From NCBI RefSeq assembly GCF_030867095.1, contig NC_081824.1, positions 51,432,882 through 51,496,881 of the forward strand: a DNA stretch of 64,000 nt, read 5' to 3'. The notes beneath the pieces were generated by a model. The model was given only the letters and a program-made list of their open reading frames with translations, had not been told where the DNA came from and did not search any database. How positions within the stretch are numbered: the first letter of the stretch is position 1; each line of letters opens with the position of its first letter. Positions 33,665 to 45,744 of this stretch are shown in pieces. The stretch is from Alligator mississippiensis. Taxonomy: Eukaryota; Chordata; Crocodylia; Alligatoridae. The translations under genes and the position numbers were made by a program.

Positions 33665-34334
33665 CTGGCATATGCAGGCACATCTGCATTTTGTCACAGG
33701 CACATTGGTATTCTTGAAACCATCCAAAATAGATTCAAACACAGTTGGCAACCCTAGGGAGACTCCTCAGTGGGGACTCCATGCTGTGGAGACCCCCTCC
33801 GCCACAGCCTGGCTTTCCTCCACAGAGATTGGCTGGGTAATTGCCCCAGCCCCACCTCTATGCCAGACCCAGTCTCTCAGCCATGGTGCGGGGTGGTGGG
33901 AGGAGAACAGAACCCCCTGGCCTCACCCTCTCTCAGCAGGGGGCTCCACAGCATGGGGGAGGGGCCCTGAAACAGGAGCTTTTTCTCCCTGCAACCTGGC
34001 TTCTCCCCACCCCCTAGCCTGGCTCTGCAATCACCTCAGCTCTGCCCCCAACAACCAGACCTGGCCTCTCAGATGTGGGATGCAGGCAGGGGGAAAAGAT
34101 CCTGTTTCAACCCCTTGTGACTGAGAAGCCAAGTTTGGCTTGGGTGGGCCTAGGGCAATTGCCTAGCTGGGCTGCAGGAGGAAAAGCCTCTGCTGCTGAA
34201 GGATCCCTGCACTATACAGAGCCCAGCTTCATGGGCCAGGATTGGGGCAGGGGGGGTCCGTTCTTCCCACCCCCTCCCCAACCTGCCCATGCCCTGTGCC
34301 GGCTGGGCTGGGTAGCAGAGGCCTTGTTGCTTTT

Positions 34335-34570
34335 TCTTGTGTTCCAAGCCAAATCCATGAGTCAGTCCAGAACCATAAGTGGCCCCACAACCGGCAAACA
34401 TCCTCCACCCCCACCAGGGGCTTCAGATATTCCAAAGTCTTTTGGCAGGCATCCTACCTGCAGGCCCAAACCCGGAAGCTTGGGGTTTGGATGATCCCAA
34501 GTTTCGCCTGCCTTCAGCCATATGGTCACAGGAACAAGCTAGGGAGAAGCCTCCCATTTCCATAAACTGG
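34335..34570 (+). repeat. Unassigned repeat L, copy 2
   Basis: It is homologous to 19905-20160. The frame GFRYSKVFWQASYLQAQTRK matches the peptide of copy 1 at many positions, and both end in RS(R/L)PFP. It lies on the internal side of the family H sequence at 34804-35062, so the two may be parts of one DNA transposon. Confidence 0.55.
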
Positions 34571-34803
34571 TCATTACGCCACAACACCTCAGCAGGTACT
34601 AAACCACTGTAGAAGAACAATTATCCCCAGGAGGCTTAAGGAAAACTGCCTTCTTGGACCCAGATACATGGTTTTTCTCCTGCCAAGTTGGGGAGCAGAG
34701 GCTTTGCTGCCTTAGCTATATGACCGCCTGGTGGTGGGTGGGGCTGGCCTGGCTCAGCTGGACCAGAGGAGCACTGGCATTGCTACCCTGCTCGCTCTGC
34801 CAG

Positions 34804-35062
34804 TGGTGTTAGCAGGGGGTCCTAAAGCATCCTGGGATGCTAGGGAACTGTGACATAACTTTTATCAGGAGGGGATTGGGAACAGAATTTTGATAGATTC
34901 TAACCTAAACTGATTAAATCTGGTACTACATCTATCCAGGTCTACCTGAAACTGGGTTCCACCATTTTGAAACCAGTCTATGTGCAGTGAACTTCTGTTT
35001 TGTTACAGGTTTAGACTGATTTCCAATCACTTATATTGGGTTATGTGTAATTTCCATCCCTA
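34804..35062. mobile_element. Family H DNA transposon end, copy 2 (inverted)
   Basis: It is the reverse complement of 29371-29600. The terminus at 35062 reads inward TAGGGATGGAAATTACACAT. Shared blocks include acctgtaac, cagttt and gcatcc..ggatgct. Confidence 0.6.
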
Positions 35063-35069
35063 CCCTGAG

Positions 35070-36990
35070 GGAGGATTAGCCTGCCTTTTTATATGGGTGA
35101 ATAAAGCAAGAACTTTGACACCTTGGACAAAGAGAAAAGTTAGAAACTGCCAATGGCTGCCCCAGGCTGTTATGAAAGAAACTCTAACCAACAACAACAA
35201 ACAAGCCTGGAGTTCTAAACTGTAAAGATATTTTTTTTCTACTAAATGTGTCATTTATAAATAATATGCCACCTTTTTATACGAAACTGTATTTTAATTC
35301 TCATGTGAAATCACAGGAAAATGCTGTATTTAGGTGTGAAAGCTCCCTAGTGATAAACTCATGCCACTTGGGCACTTTAATCATGAGAATTTAGTAAATG
35401 ACAGATCCATAAGGGAGTTCTCATTGGCAATTATGACTCTCACAAAAATAGCAATTTTTGCTTCCTTTCTTTGTAGAAATTGAACCTTGTCATTCATCAA
35501 ACATTTAGTTCCTAAACTATTTTAATTTATTCTCTTTTAATACTCCAAAGACTTAATAGGAAATATGTGATTTATGAAGTTTCTTGTGTGAGCTTTAGTC
35601 TCTTTCATGGCCTGATCCTGTCAGGTGGTGAGCACTGTCAACTCCTGTAGAATTCAAGTTTGGGAATGGCGGAAATTAGAAATGAAATTTGCCCACTTAG
35701 ATCTCTCTAGCAAGGCATTTAAATTACCTCCCTGGTTTTTAGAAGCCACTTACTCAAAGGGAGTTGAAGGTGCCAAGTATCTTCCAGAATTGTACATTGG
35801 CTAGAAGTGTACAAATACATCTCTGGCTGCAGCAGAAACTTGAGCAAATGTGTACAAGCCTGTTCTTTCTGAGGTAACTCAGTAACATAAATTAGGTGGG
35901 GCTGGTTAACTTTATTGAAAATCTAGTCTACTAAGTTGACTGCATTAATTTACTGCACTCATAAAACTTCAGGTGCAACTTCATATCTTTCTCATTCTTG
36001 GAAGCATCTGTTGTCCACCTTGCAATTTTTGCTGCCTGATTGCTTTCGTACACACATCTGTTACTAAAAACTGTTTAAAACAAATATGCTGCTTAACAGT
36101 ATTGTTGTTATTCCAGTTTAGCCTGTGAAAGCTAGACCATTCTAAGCAAAACACATTATGGAACAATTGAAATCTGCTCGAACATCTGAAAACAATTTGT
36201 TTAGGGGGGTATGCTTATAGCTTTTGTCCCTCTGTAAATCAAAGACACTGACTATTACCATTTGAACAGCCCTCTGTGATATTGCACTGCTCCTGTCCAG
36301 AATTACAGTAAGTGTTTCAGGGAAATGTTAATATGTTCCACTACATTTAGTGGGATTTTTGAATTTAGAATCTCTTACAAATTTATTGACACAATATCTC
36401 ATCTCCCGATTTTATTTAATGTAAAATGCCATCTGGTATAGCATAGTCTTGTATTCAAAACCAAAATGATAACAACACATTTTCTGAATTCCATGACTAC
36501 TAATTGGTTTGTCAGCAAGTAGGCAAAGTTTTGAGGAAATATTTATTCTTTGGATTTGTAGCCAATTTACATTATTCACCTTATCTGTTATTACCTTTAT
36601 TCTTTTGCTGAATATCTAAGAGGAATAGAAATATCAAAGTTGTGGGATATTAACCTTCTGATATTAATAGTTAAAAGAGAACTATTAACTACTCTTTGTA
36701 GTCACCACCCTTTGTTTGATGTCTCTGAAAGACTTAATCAAACTTTGAAATTATAACAGCTTGCATCTGTGTGTCTGCCAAAAAATCTCTACATAAAAAA
36801 ATTGATGTAAGTCTTAAAATGCCCAGTGAGACTGAAATGTGTAATTATTCCATATTTTAGAGGTTACAGAAGTGGCTTGCTGAAGATAACACAGGACATG
36901 TTTGGTGGAGCACAGAAGAAAATTCATATACTCTAGTTCTCCATTCCTAGCTCATCCATTTCCTTCTAACTATAACTTTTTGGCCTATTT
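35070..36990. other. AT-rich unique sequence, nothing recognised
   Basis: Only short chance frames are present, with no repeat ends. Confidence 0.5.
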
Positions 36991-36994
36991 AAAA

Positions 36995-38069
36995 AACAAA
37001 ATAAAACATAGAATAATAGAAAATTAGGGTTGGAAGGTCCTCAGGAGGTCATCTAGTCCAGCCCCCTGCTCAAAACAGCACCACCCCCAACAACATAATA
37101 CCATCAAAAGTTTTGTCTAGCCGGGTCTTAAACTCAGAGGATGGAGATTCCATAACTTCTGCCTGTTCCAGTGCTTTACTACCCTCCTATTGAGAGAATT
37201 TTTTCTTAATTTCTAACCTAAACTTCTCTTGCTGCAACTTGAGACCATTGCTCCTTGTTCTGTTATTTGCCACCACTGACAATAGTCTACCTGCATCCTC
37301 TTTGGAACCACCGTTCAGGTAGTTGAAGGCTGCTATTAAATACACCCTTAGTCTTTTCTTCTCTGGACTAAATAAGCCCAGTTCCCTTAGCCTCTACTCA
37401 GAAGTCATGTGCCCCAGCACCCTAACCATTTCTGTTGCCCTTTGCTGGACTCTCTCCAATTTACCCACTATGTTACTGGGTAAATTCTATAGTGGAGGAC
37501 CCCAAACTGGACACAGTACTCCAGATGTGGCCTCAGCAGTGTCAAATAGTGGGAAAGAATCACTTCCCTCAATCTGCTGGTAACTCTCTTACTAATACAT
37601 CCCAGTATGCCATTAGCGTTCTTCACAACAGGGGCACACTCTTGGCTTATATTCAGTTTATTGTCCAGTGTAACCTCTAGGTCCTTCTTTGCAGAGCTGT
37701 AGCTTAGCCAGTTGGTCCCCACCCTGTACCAGTGCATGGGACTGTTCCATCCTTAGTGCAGGACTTTGCACTGGTCCTTATTGATCTCATGAGATTTTCT
37801 TTGGCACAATCTTCCAATAGGTCAAGGTCTCTTTGAATCTTAACCTCCAAAGTATCTACTACTCCCCCCAGCTTGGTATCATCTGCAAACTTGATGAGGG
37901 TGCACTCTGTCCCATCTTCCAGGTTGTTGATGAAGACATTGAACAAACCGGTCCCAGGATTGACCCTGGGGCACTCCACTTCATACCGGTTGCCAGACAT
38001 TGAGCCATTGATTACTACCCTCTGAACCTGATGATCCAGCCAGTTTTCTACCCACCTTATACCACTTTA
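36995..38069 (-). mobile_element. CR1 LINE, 3' end and reverse transcriptase, antisense
   Basis: Read on the minus strand it holds NPGTGLFNVFINNLEDG, LIKFADDTKLGGVV (the FADD catalytic motif), then KKDLEVTLDNKLNISQE and the CR1 3' UTR ending near atcatag-type repeats. Frame changes break it into pieces. It stops at 38069, where a foldback element begins. The 39.98-40.45 kb CR1 endonuclease segment may be the rest of it. Confidence 0.9.
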
Positions 38070-38985
38070 TGAGTTTCCCTCAATTTATGTGGTACATGCA
38101 TTCCTGGAGAATGGCGCATAAATTGAATTTGCATAAAGTGAACCCAGTTTACAATGGAACAGATAGAGATATGATCCCATGGTGGTGAGGGAGGGAGGGA
38201 GTAAAGTTGGAACTAGGGGAGGGGTGTGGTACAGCCCATCGGCAGCTTTCAGGGCTGCAGAGGCAGCAAAGTGGTGGGAACTGTGACTGGGTGCAGGGCG
38301 CAGAGCGGGGGAGCATGGCTCTTACTGCTATGCACCCTCTGGGAGGGCTGGGGAGTGGGGGGCTGCACCGGACTCTTCCTGCGGGGGCAAAACCCCCGGA
38401 TCTGTGTGCAGGATGACAGTAGGCTGCCACTGCAGGCTGTGGCCAGTGGCACCACTGGGCTCTCCCCAGCACTTGGCGGGCAGGTTGTGGGGGGCTACGG
38501 AGAATTTTGGGGTGGCAGCAGCCCCCCTCCCAGCACTGTCACTTCATTCCCACAAGCAAGCCTGGGGCCGCTGATGGCACTGGGATTTACCCGGAACTCC
38601 AGGCAGATGGTGATGGCAGCGCTGGAAGGGGGGGCTGCTGGCACCCCAAAATTTGCCATAGCCCCCCCCAAACCTGCCCACTGGTGGCCTTGTAACACTG
38701 TTGGCCCCAACCTGCAGTGGCAGCCTGCTGTAATCCCATGCACAGATCCAGGGGCCCGCTCCCCCTTGGGAAGAGCCCGGCGCAGCCCTTCCAGGGGTGC
38801 ATAGCAACAAGAGCCATGCCCCGCACCCTGCATCCACTCACAGATCCTGCTGCCTTGCTGCCTGCTGCAGCCCAAGGCTTCTGCTTCTCCCCACTCACCC
38901 CAGGAGCAGCCGATGCTAGCTGCCTGTAGCTGCTGGGCTGCACCGTGCCCCATGCTTCCTAGGGCTCCACTTCTCCCCTCAAATG
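38070..38985. mobile_element. Foldback DNA element with ~350-bp arms
   Basis: The GC-rich arms 38230-38575 and 38600-38945 are inverted copies (for example ggctcttactgctatgcacc against ggctcttgttgctatgcacc read backward; ttttggggtggcagcagccc against ttttggggtgccagcagccc). The left flank (cgcataaattgaatttgcat) resembles Tigger-like ends. A matching right terminus was not found, so it is probably truncated. Open frames here are shadows. Confidence 0.7.
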
Positions 38986-39184
38986 TGAAGCTCCTCCATA
39001 CGGCAAAAGCCCCTTTTGCAGTATTTGCCCCCTTTTGGGGATGCTTTCTCTTTTCTACATTTTCTTCCTTCCTCTCTCACTCTTTTTTATTATATTATAA
39101 TTTTTATATAAGGTGTACTTGTAGTGAAAATAGAGCTTGGAGATGCTTTTACAAAAGTACTTTAAGTTTGAAAGTAAGTTGTAC

Positions 39185-39970
39185 CATGTAACAATGTTAG
39201 CAAGGGCAGGAATCTCTGTATGGATCGGGTCCCTGAATGAATCATGGTTGATTGTGTAACATAGTAGCTAGTCTGGATAAGCAAGTTAATGAGTGGCAAT
39301 TAACACCTACAAAACTACAGACTAAGAAGAGGAAAGAATCAATACAGAGCCAGGAACTCCCTGAAACTTCACTGTTAAAGGTACAGAAGCCCCGGTTTGA
39401 ACTAATCAGTGCTGGAAACAGACCTTTGGGGCTGAAATACCCCCTGATCAACCACTTCCAGAGCTCTATTCATCACGGCAGTGAATCAATCAAAATTCAT
39501 CAACAGACTCCCAAGACTGCATGTACCTGTGGGCGTGACCCCTGGGGCTGACAGCTTCCAAGGACATCCCTTGAGGGCAATGACCCCTGGATTGGGTAAG
39601 CCCAAGAATTGGAGAGTCACTGAAGTCTGCCAGAGAGGGATAAAAGGCAGTGAAGAATGACCCCCAATGGCACCCTCTTTGGCTTGACCAGCACCCTGCC
39701 TGTCCAGCCAGAAGGACCAGCTGGTGACCCCCTTCTGAAGCAACATCACACTGAAAGAAGCCTCAGCTGGCCATCAGTGGTGGACTCCAGTGCTTGGGGA
39801 TAGGTATATCTTGACACCAGAGCTTAGTGTTCATATCTAGCTACTGTGAGTGTGCGTGTGTGTGTGAATGAGTGTGTGTTTGAGGGGATCAGCACCAACG
39901 TTTATGGACTGACTTTTGGATCCGTCCAATAAACTAGAATTTTATGATGATCCTGTGAGTTGGTCCTTTG
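39185..39970 (+). mobile_element. LTR-like element, family X copy 1, fossil
   Basis: It is homologous to 60440-61250: TATA-like gataaaaggcagtgaag at ~39638, then gaccagcacc, a gtgagtgtg-rich run and caataaactagaa at ~39929. The layout of TATA box, short R and AATAAA fits an LTR. The exact ends and the target duplication are not resolved. Confidence 0.55.
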
Positions 39971-39984
39971 TAGCCAACGCTATT

Positions 39985-40445
39985 TAGCATGTATTGGAGC
40001 AGAGGTCCATCATGTGTATAGGTGACATCACCCTTGTTGCTCTCCCTTCTAACCCTAACCCAGAGACTTTCAAGAGGCCTATCTATCTTCAGTTTCATAC
40101 TGGCGCTCTGAGCAATCATATAACTCTTTTACATAAAGTGCAACTCCTCCTCCTCTTCTCCCTTGCCTGTCCTTCCTGAACAGTTTATCCATGACAGTGC
40201 TCCAGTCATGGGAGCTAGCCCACCAAGTCTCTGTTATTCCAATAACAGTCAAAGTTTCTTGACTGTGCAAAGACTTCCAGTTCTTCCTGCTTGTTTCCCA
40301 GGCTCCATGCATTCATGTACAGACACCTGAGGTAATTAGCCAATTGCCCTACTTTCCCAGGAAGAATGAGATGGCCTACCTTGTTATTCCCTCCTGCTTG
40401 TGCTTCCTCTAGGTCATCCACTTCCCCACTTACCTCAGAGCTCTG
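39985..40445 (-). mobile_element. CR1 endonuclease-domain fragment, antisense
   Basis: Read on the minus strand it gives YMNAWSLGNKQEELEVFAQS, then TVIGITETWWASSHDWSTVM, then LFRKDRQGRRGGGVALYVKE. This is the typical apurinic-endonuclease region of CR1 ORF2. Frame changes are present. It may be the 5' part of the CR1 ending at 38069, separated by the foldback element and the LTR. Confidence 0.85.
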
Positions 40446-40699
40446 GTATTTTATGCTATTTCATTAATTATACAATTTAAGATGCCTTTTTTCAAATTAT
40501 TAAACTGAATTAAATACAGCTCAGCAACCATTACACTTAGATGCCAGAAGTAATTAATTGAATTTTTTGTTTCTCATGTTTGAGCCAAAGAAACTGTCTG
40601 CAGCTATATGACTTTATTTTGACCACATGGAAGAACTTCAGGAAATTATGCATGAAGTTGTTGGTTTCCTCAGTACTATATTTACATGCCTTTCTACAA

Positions 40700-42229
40700 T
40701 AGTGGTTTTCAACCTTCTTAATTTTGAAGCACCACTTAGTAGACACAAGGCACCGCTCAGAAAATACCAGCTCTTAGTTTTGTATACAAAAATATAATAG
40801 GAGAATTCTTCTTTCATGAAGAATATTAGAAAGACCACAACAGGTCAGCATGTTTTTAACACTAGAGATTCCTATTTGCAAACTCTGGGTTTATCTTGTG
40901 AATCATGTTTGCATACCTCATGGTGTTACCATTGCATGGCACTACTGACAGGATCTCAAGGCAAATGTAATAGTGGGAGGTACCTGGTGAAGTAGCACTG
41001 GTGAAGCAGGACCACGGATCATCCCATATAACACCAGGGGAATGAATGAGAGCCTGGAAAGGGCGGGAGATAGTTTTTACGTACCTGCTGGGGTGACAAC
41101 AGTGGCAGCAGAGTGGCAGGCACAGCAGCAGCCCCACTTTGTAAGTTCCTGCTTGCTGCACATTGGTGGCATGCTAGGGTTGATGTTATATTCGGGCACC
41201 CGGAGCTGGAGAGCAGAGGGGAAGGAGAAGCGTGGAGGAAGCTCACAGTGGCGAGATCTCAGCTGGTGCCACACAAGCAGGTGAAGGGACGAGCTTCACA
41301 GACTGAAGGCTTGGAGAGGCCTTTGGCATTAGAGGACCAGAGCCCTGAGAGGCATGGTAGGGCCACAAAGCCCAGGTGACTTGGGTAGAGCCTTGCAGGA
41401 GCAAAGCATGATCCACTACTCCCCATGATCACTCCGCTGAACCTGTGAGTGAAGAGAGCTGCATGCGAGTCTGAATGCATAAGTGACCCAAAGGCATTTG
41501 GGTACTGGGAATCATCTGTTTAATTCATTTATGAATTGGTTTGAAATTATATGGACTCATTAGTCAGTGAAAGAATTGATTTGCCCATCAGCTGGAGAAC
41601 TTAATGAATTGCCACTGGATGTGATTGACCTGATTAATTTGTTTAGGAGTCGACTATTGGGACTACATGGACTATTTACTCATTGAAATATTAATTTACC
41701 TGTTCACTGGAGGATTTAATGAATCGCCACCAGGCTTAATTGCACTGATTAATTTATGAATTGGTTGAGATTATATGAATTATCTGTTTATTGGAAGAAT
41801 TAATTTGTCCATCAACTAGAGGACTCAATGAATTGCCACTGAGTGAGATCGACCTGATTAAGTTTTCTATTGATTGAGTGAATAGCCCAGAACACCTTAC
41901 CTTAGAGCTGTGGAACAGACTTCAATTTAAGATCTGGGTGTTCTGAAGAAGCAGGGAAAGGGGAGGAGGAGCCCTGAATGACACCTGCATGTGCCACTCA
42001 CATTAGTTCCCAAGTATGACCAAGGACCCTCCCTCTAATCCTCAAAATTAAGGCATGGCAGGTCAAGCTAGGGGTGAACTTGGTTAGCAGGAGGCATTAA
42101 GGATCAAACTGTCTGGCCCTAAGAGCCGGCACCCCAGGGGCAGGAGTGCTTGTGCCTTTCAGCACAACATATACTGACACCACTGCTCACAGCAACCCAG
42201 AATGCCACAGAACCTGGTTGAAAACTCTC
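40700..42229. mobile_element. hAT-type element, 1.5 kb
   Basis: The ends are TAGTGGTTTTCAACCTTC and, inward from the right, GAGAGTTTTCAACCAGGTTC. The 8-bp sites ttctacaa (40692-40699) and ttctagac (42230-42237) match at 6 of 8. No transposase was recognised. A three-unit tandem repeat lies inside at 41523-41856. Confidence 0.7.
41523..41856. repeat. Three tandem ~110-bp units
   Basis: The units are 41523-41632, 41633-41747 and 41748-41856 (110, 115 and 109 bp). Each begins attaattt or attcattt, passes through ggaggatttaatgaatcgcc-like sequence and ends at gacctg or cactg. The units are moderately diverged. They lie inside the hAT element. Confidence 0.8.
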
Positions 42230-42239
42230 TTCTAGACAT

Positions 42240-44520
42240 TCATGTTGTAAGATATATAACATAAATAAGTAACAATACAAAAATAGTTAATTAAATATTT
42301 ATTTCAAGGAATGGAATTCCACTTATTTTCCTGTTCAATAATTACACTAATCAAAACCAGCTGAATTGAAATGGTTATGCTAAAGCTGACACTGGGTTAT
42401 GTACAGCAAGTTACCTGCTGCATCACAACATTTATCAACAAGGTCTCAACTTGAGGGGCTGTTATGAGGGATAGGATAGGAAGCCATTTGTGGGAAGGTT
42501 AGGCCTGTTACAGAAGAAGATCAGAAACTTTTGCAAACATCTACATGCAATGGATTTTACTTTCATTTTTTACTCCAATAAAATAATTTATATTGCAATT
42601 GAGAGAGAATGTTGTTTTAGATTAATAACATGCAAAATAATTGGTACGTGTTGTTATTTTTGATAGAGAAAATTATTTAAAAAGTAAACTATTACTATTT
42701 TTCATGTATCTTTGTACCAGATCAGCTGTTCTGTGCATGGCAGTAGGTGCTACAGCACACCGATTCCTCCTGTGAGGTCTTACCCGCTCAGGCAGGTAGG
42801 ATAACTCACTCTTATGCCCTTGTGGCTCAATTAACTGTCTTGCCATTGTTTCTGACTGGTTTACACACCATGGTTAAGGAAACAGATCAAAATTTAAGGC
42901 ATTTTCAAAGAAGCAGTAGCAGTCTGCTCTATGTTGCTTATCCCTCAGCTAGTGACTACAACTCTTGATCTTGCTTTATGTCTGATATTTGGCTTTGATT
43001 GACTATGACTCGAGAACTCTCTCTCTCACCCGTTACTCTGCCCTGACACCCTCATGATATCTGCTGATGTACTTTATGCATTGGGCTAGCCCTCCAAAAG
43101 TTTTCATAAACTATCACACATTTTCTGTGACAAAGAACTGCCTATCAGGATTGGCTGAAATTAAAACACACAACTTTTGTAGGAGAAATGACTTTGAGTC
43201 ACAATTAAATCAACCTAACAATTCTTAACTCAGACATTAGGTGTGGTTCAAATAAAGCCTTTTTAAAACTCTGCTGTGGGGTGTGATGAAGATACCTCCA
43301 TGAGTTTGATCTCCTCTGCAATCACTGCTTCTAAGAGGTCAGATATCACTTTCGTGTCCATGGTATTAAAACCTAAGAAACAGGTCTGTATCCCTGATAT
43401 AGACATAGAACGCAAATATTGGAAAATATTAGAAAAATAATAAAATGAAGGAATCTTGGTTATCCAGAGTCTATTAAATATGTCAGGCATTTGGGGGGAA
43501 AGTCTTCAACTTCCTACCATCTATGAATCTATAACATGGAACAAAGGCAAAATATCTCACAGATGTATAATATGCCATCACCTGCACTCTCCCTGGAATT
43601 GCTGGGTCAGGACAAGAAAGAAGGTTACCATTGCAGGTGAATCCAACCAAACAATTTCTATTTGTCTATCAAGAAAGTGACAAATGTATATTATGGTTTT
43701 TGTCCACTTAAATATAAGAACAGTTTAGGTGTGTAAGATGTGCACTAAGTAAATTGAAGGTCCTTTGATCTCTTGGTTACTTAACAACATGTCCCTTGAG
43801 CATGCAAAGACAGCACACCATTTTGCTCAAATCCAGAGTTTGAAAATGTATTGAACAGGAATTAACTCTTAATCCATGTATAAACATACAATAAGGGAGA
43901 GAGAAATACTTTCAAATCTCCCAGAAAAAATTAATCATTTTATGAACTCAGCAGTTATGGTCTTTTGAGACATTATCCTTATCTATCAAGTGAACCTTTT
44001 TTATTCTCATTTCAATTAGTACTTACAAAGGTTTGTTTCTCTCTAGTTAATTGAAGTATAGGCTGATGTTAGCATAGTCCCACATTATCTATTCTAAACT
44101 TCTGTGACCCTAAGAGCACATTAAATTTGAGCAGAACACAATATGATGGGGAAAAAAATCAGATTAATTTCAGCTAAAACACTCCTGATGTGCTCAAAAT
44201 TTAGGATATTTTAGAGAACTCATTCATAGGGACAAAGAGCTCTAGGTTATAACAACTGGAAGCCTGCAACAATAAGTACTGGGTCATTAATTTAACTATA
44301 GTGAGAATGTATTTTAATAACGTTTTCTGATGTTTGATGTAGCATTTTAATTACGAATGGCTAAAAGTTTGCCTTTTGATTTGTTCACTAGTCTGTGACA
44401 AAGGCAGAAATATGTCTGAAGATAAAAGACACTAAATTCCAGGATACATTACCCGCAGCAACTGTAATTGGACCCTTCTAAGATGTATGCTTATTTGTAT
44501 TACTCTCTGTGCTGTGTTTT
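42240..44520. other. Mostly unique sequence with one weak exon-like segment
   Basis: On the minus strand 43393-43296 is a 98-bp open segment between an acceptor-like ctatatcag and a donor-like GAG|GTATC. It reads GIQTCFLGFNTMDTKVISDL followed by LEAVIAEEIKLME. It is not recognised and could be chance. Confidence 0.3.
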
Positions 44521-44524
44521 TGTA

Positions 44525-45310
44525 CAGTGGATTCCTTTTACTGGAATCACTTTGGGAAATGGTGATTTGATTCTATCAACTGGCTGATTCCATTAAAAGG
44601 AGATCCATTTTTTTAAGATGGTAGATACTCACTCCCCCTCTACCCCCCAGCCCTGCCAGAGCGGACCCTCAGCTGCCAGGGCTATGGGGCCAAGGACCTG
44701 GGTCCGCAGTCCCCTTCTCCCAGGAGGAGATGGCTGCTGCTGCCTACTATGGGCTCAAGTGTTGGGGGGTGGGGCCAGCTCCCTGGTGTGGTGTGTGCTT
44801 CCAGAGGGGCGGGGGGAGGGGATGACTTGTGCCCCACAGATCTATGTACAGGGTGGGGGTGGGTAAAAAGGGCATTGGTTTGGTGTTGCACCCCTCAAAG
44901 CTACTGCACACACAGAGGGCACATTGCCTCTCCCACTCTCTGCTGGGCCCCCAGCCCTGCCAAACTCCCTCTCTCCCTACAGGGGCTCAATTCCACACCC
45001 CCCTGCCCCGCTTACCTGTGGGAGCTGCTCTTCAGGCTGCCTGGGGCCATGTGCATGTACAGTACATGCACATGATGCTCCCTGCCTGACCACCTTCCTG
45101 CTCCGTCCCAGCACCCTGCAGTCTGGCTCCTCACAAAACTGTGAAATCCCTGGGCTTCTCCGGCAAAATGATTCCAAAAACTAAAAACTACAATTATAAC
45201 ATGAGTGATTTTTACATGTAATAATATACAAATAGTTTTGGTTTTCCCATATTGATTCAAATAAGTGGCTGATTCCATTAACCAGTGATTCTATAAAGTG
45301 GAATCCACTG
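44525..45310. mobile_element. Tigger-like DNA transposon, 786 bp
   Basis: The left end CAGTGGATTCCTTTTACTGG and inward right end CAGTGGATTCCACTTTATAG extend into further matching sequence (gctgattccatta on both sides). TA dinucleotides flank it at 44523-44524 and 45311-45312. The GC-rich interior has no transposase. Confidence 0.9.
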
Positions 45311-45744
45311 TACTTTAATTTACTGCATAACCTCTCTGAAGTAAATTTAAATGGAGCACCAAGTAACAATTTATTTGTGTAGGAGTTCGATGGCGTGCCA
45401 CCTAGAGCCGAGTTATCTCCCTGTTGAAATGGTAGAGTTTCGTCATTTGGAAAATCTCCTGCCACGCCTTTGATGTTTTGAGAGAGAGGGGTCAAAACAC
45501 TCTTGGGAGACAAAAGGAGTAGTTATAGGCTTAAGATGTTGACTGGTCTTTGCAGTGCTCCACCATCCCATCTCCTGCCCTAACCACACCAGATATTCTG
45601 GGTGTGTTGTTACTTGCCTCTGATGTTGATGCTCCCATCTCGGTCTTAAGGACCCCTTGACTGGAGTCTTCTTAGTTCAGCTGCTTGCCCCAATCTTCCC
45701 TGCATGGGTCCCAAGATATCTACTCCAAGATATCTACTCATTCC

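Noticed and set aside
29371-35062. A single 5.7-kb transposon bounded by inverted family H ends
   Set aside because: Flanking bases do not form a matching target duplication and the inside holds unrelated LTRs; two separate copies are simpler.
38226-38953. 192- and 152-codon frames on opposite strands
   Set aside because: Both come from the GC-rich arms of a foldback element and mirror each other.
41523-41856. CRISPR-like spaced repeats
   Set aside because: The repeats are contiguous ~110-bp units without spacers in eukaryotic DNA.
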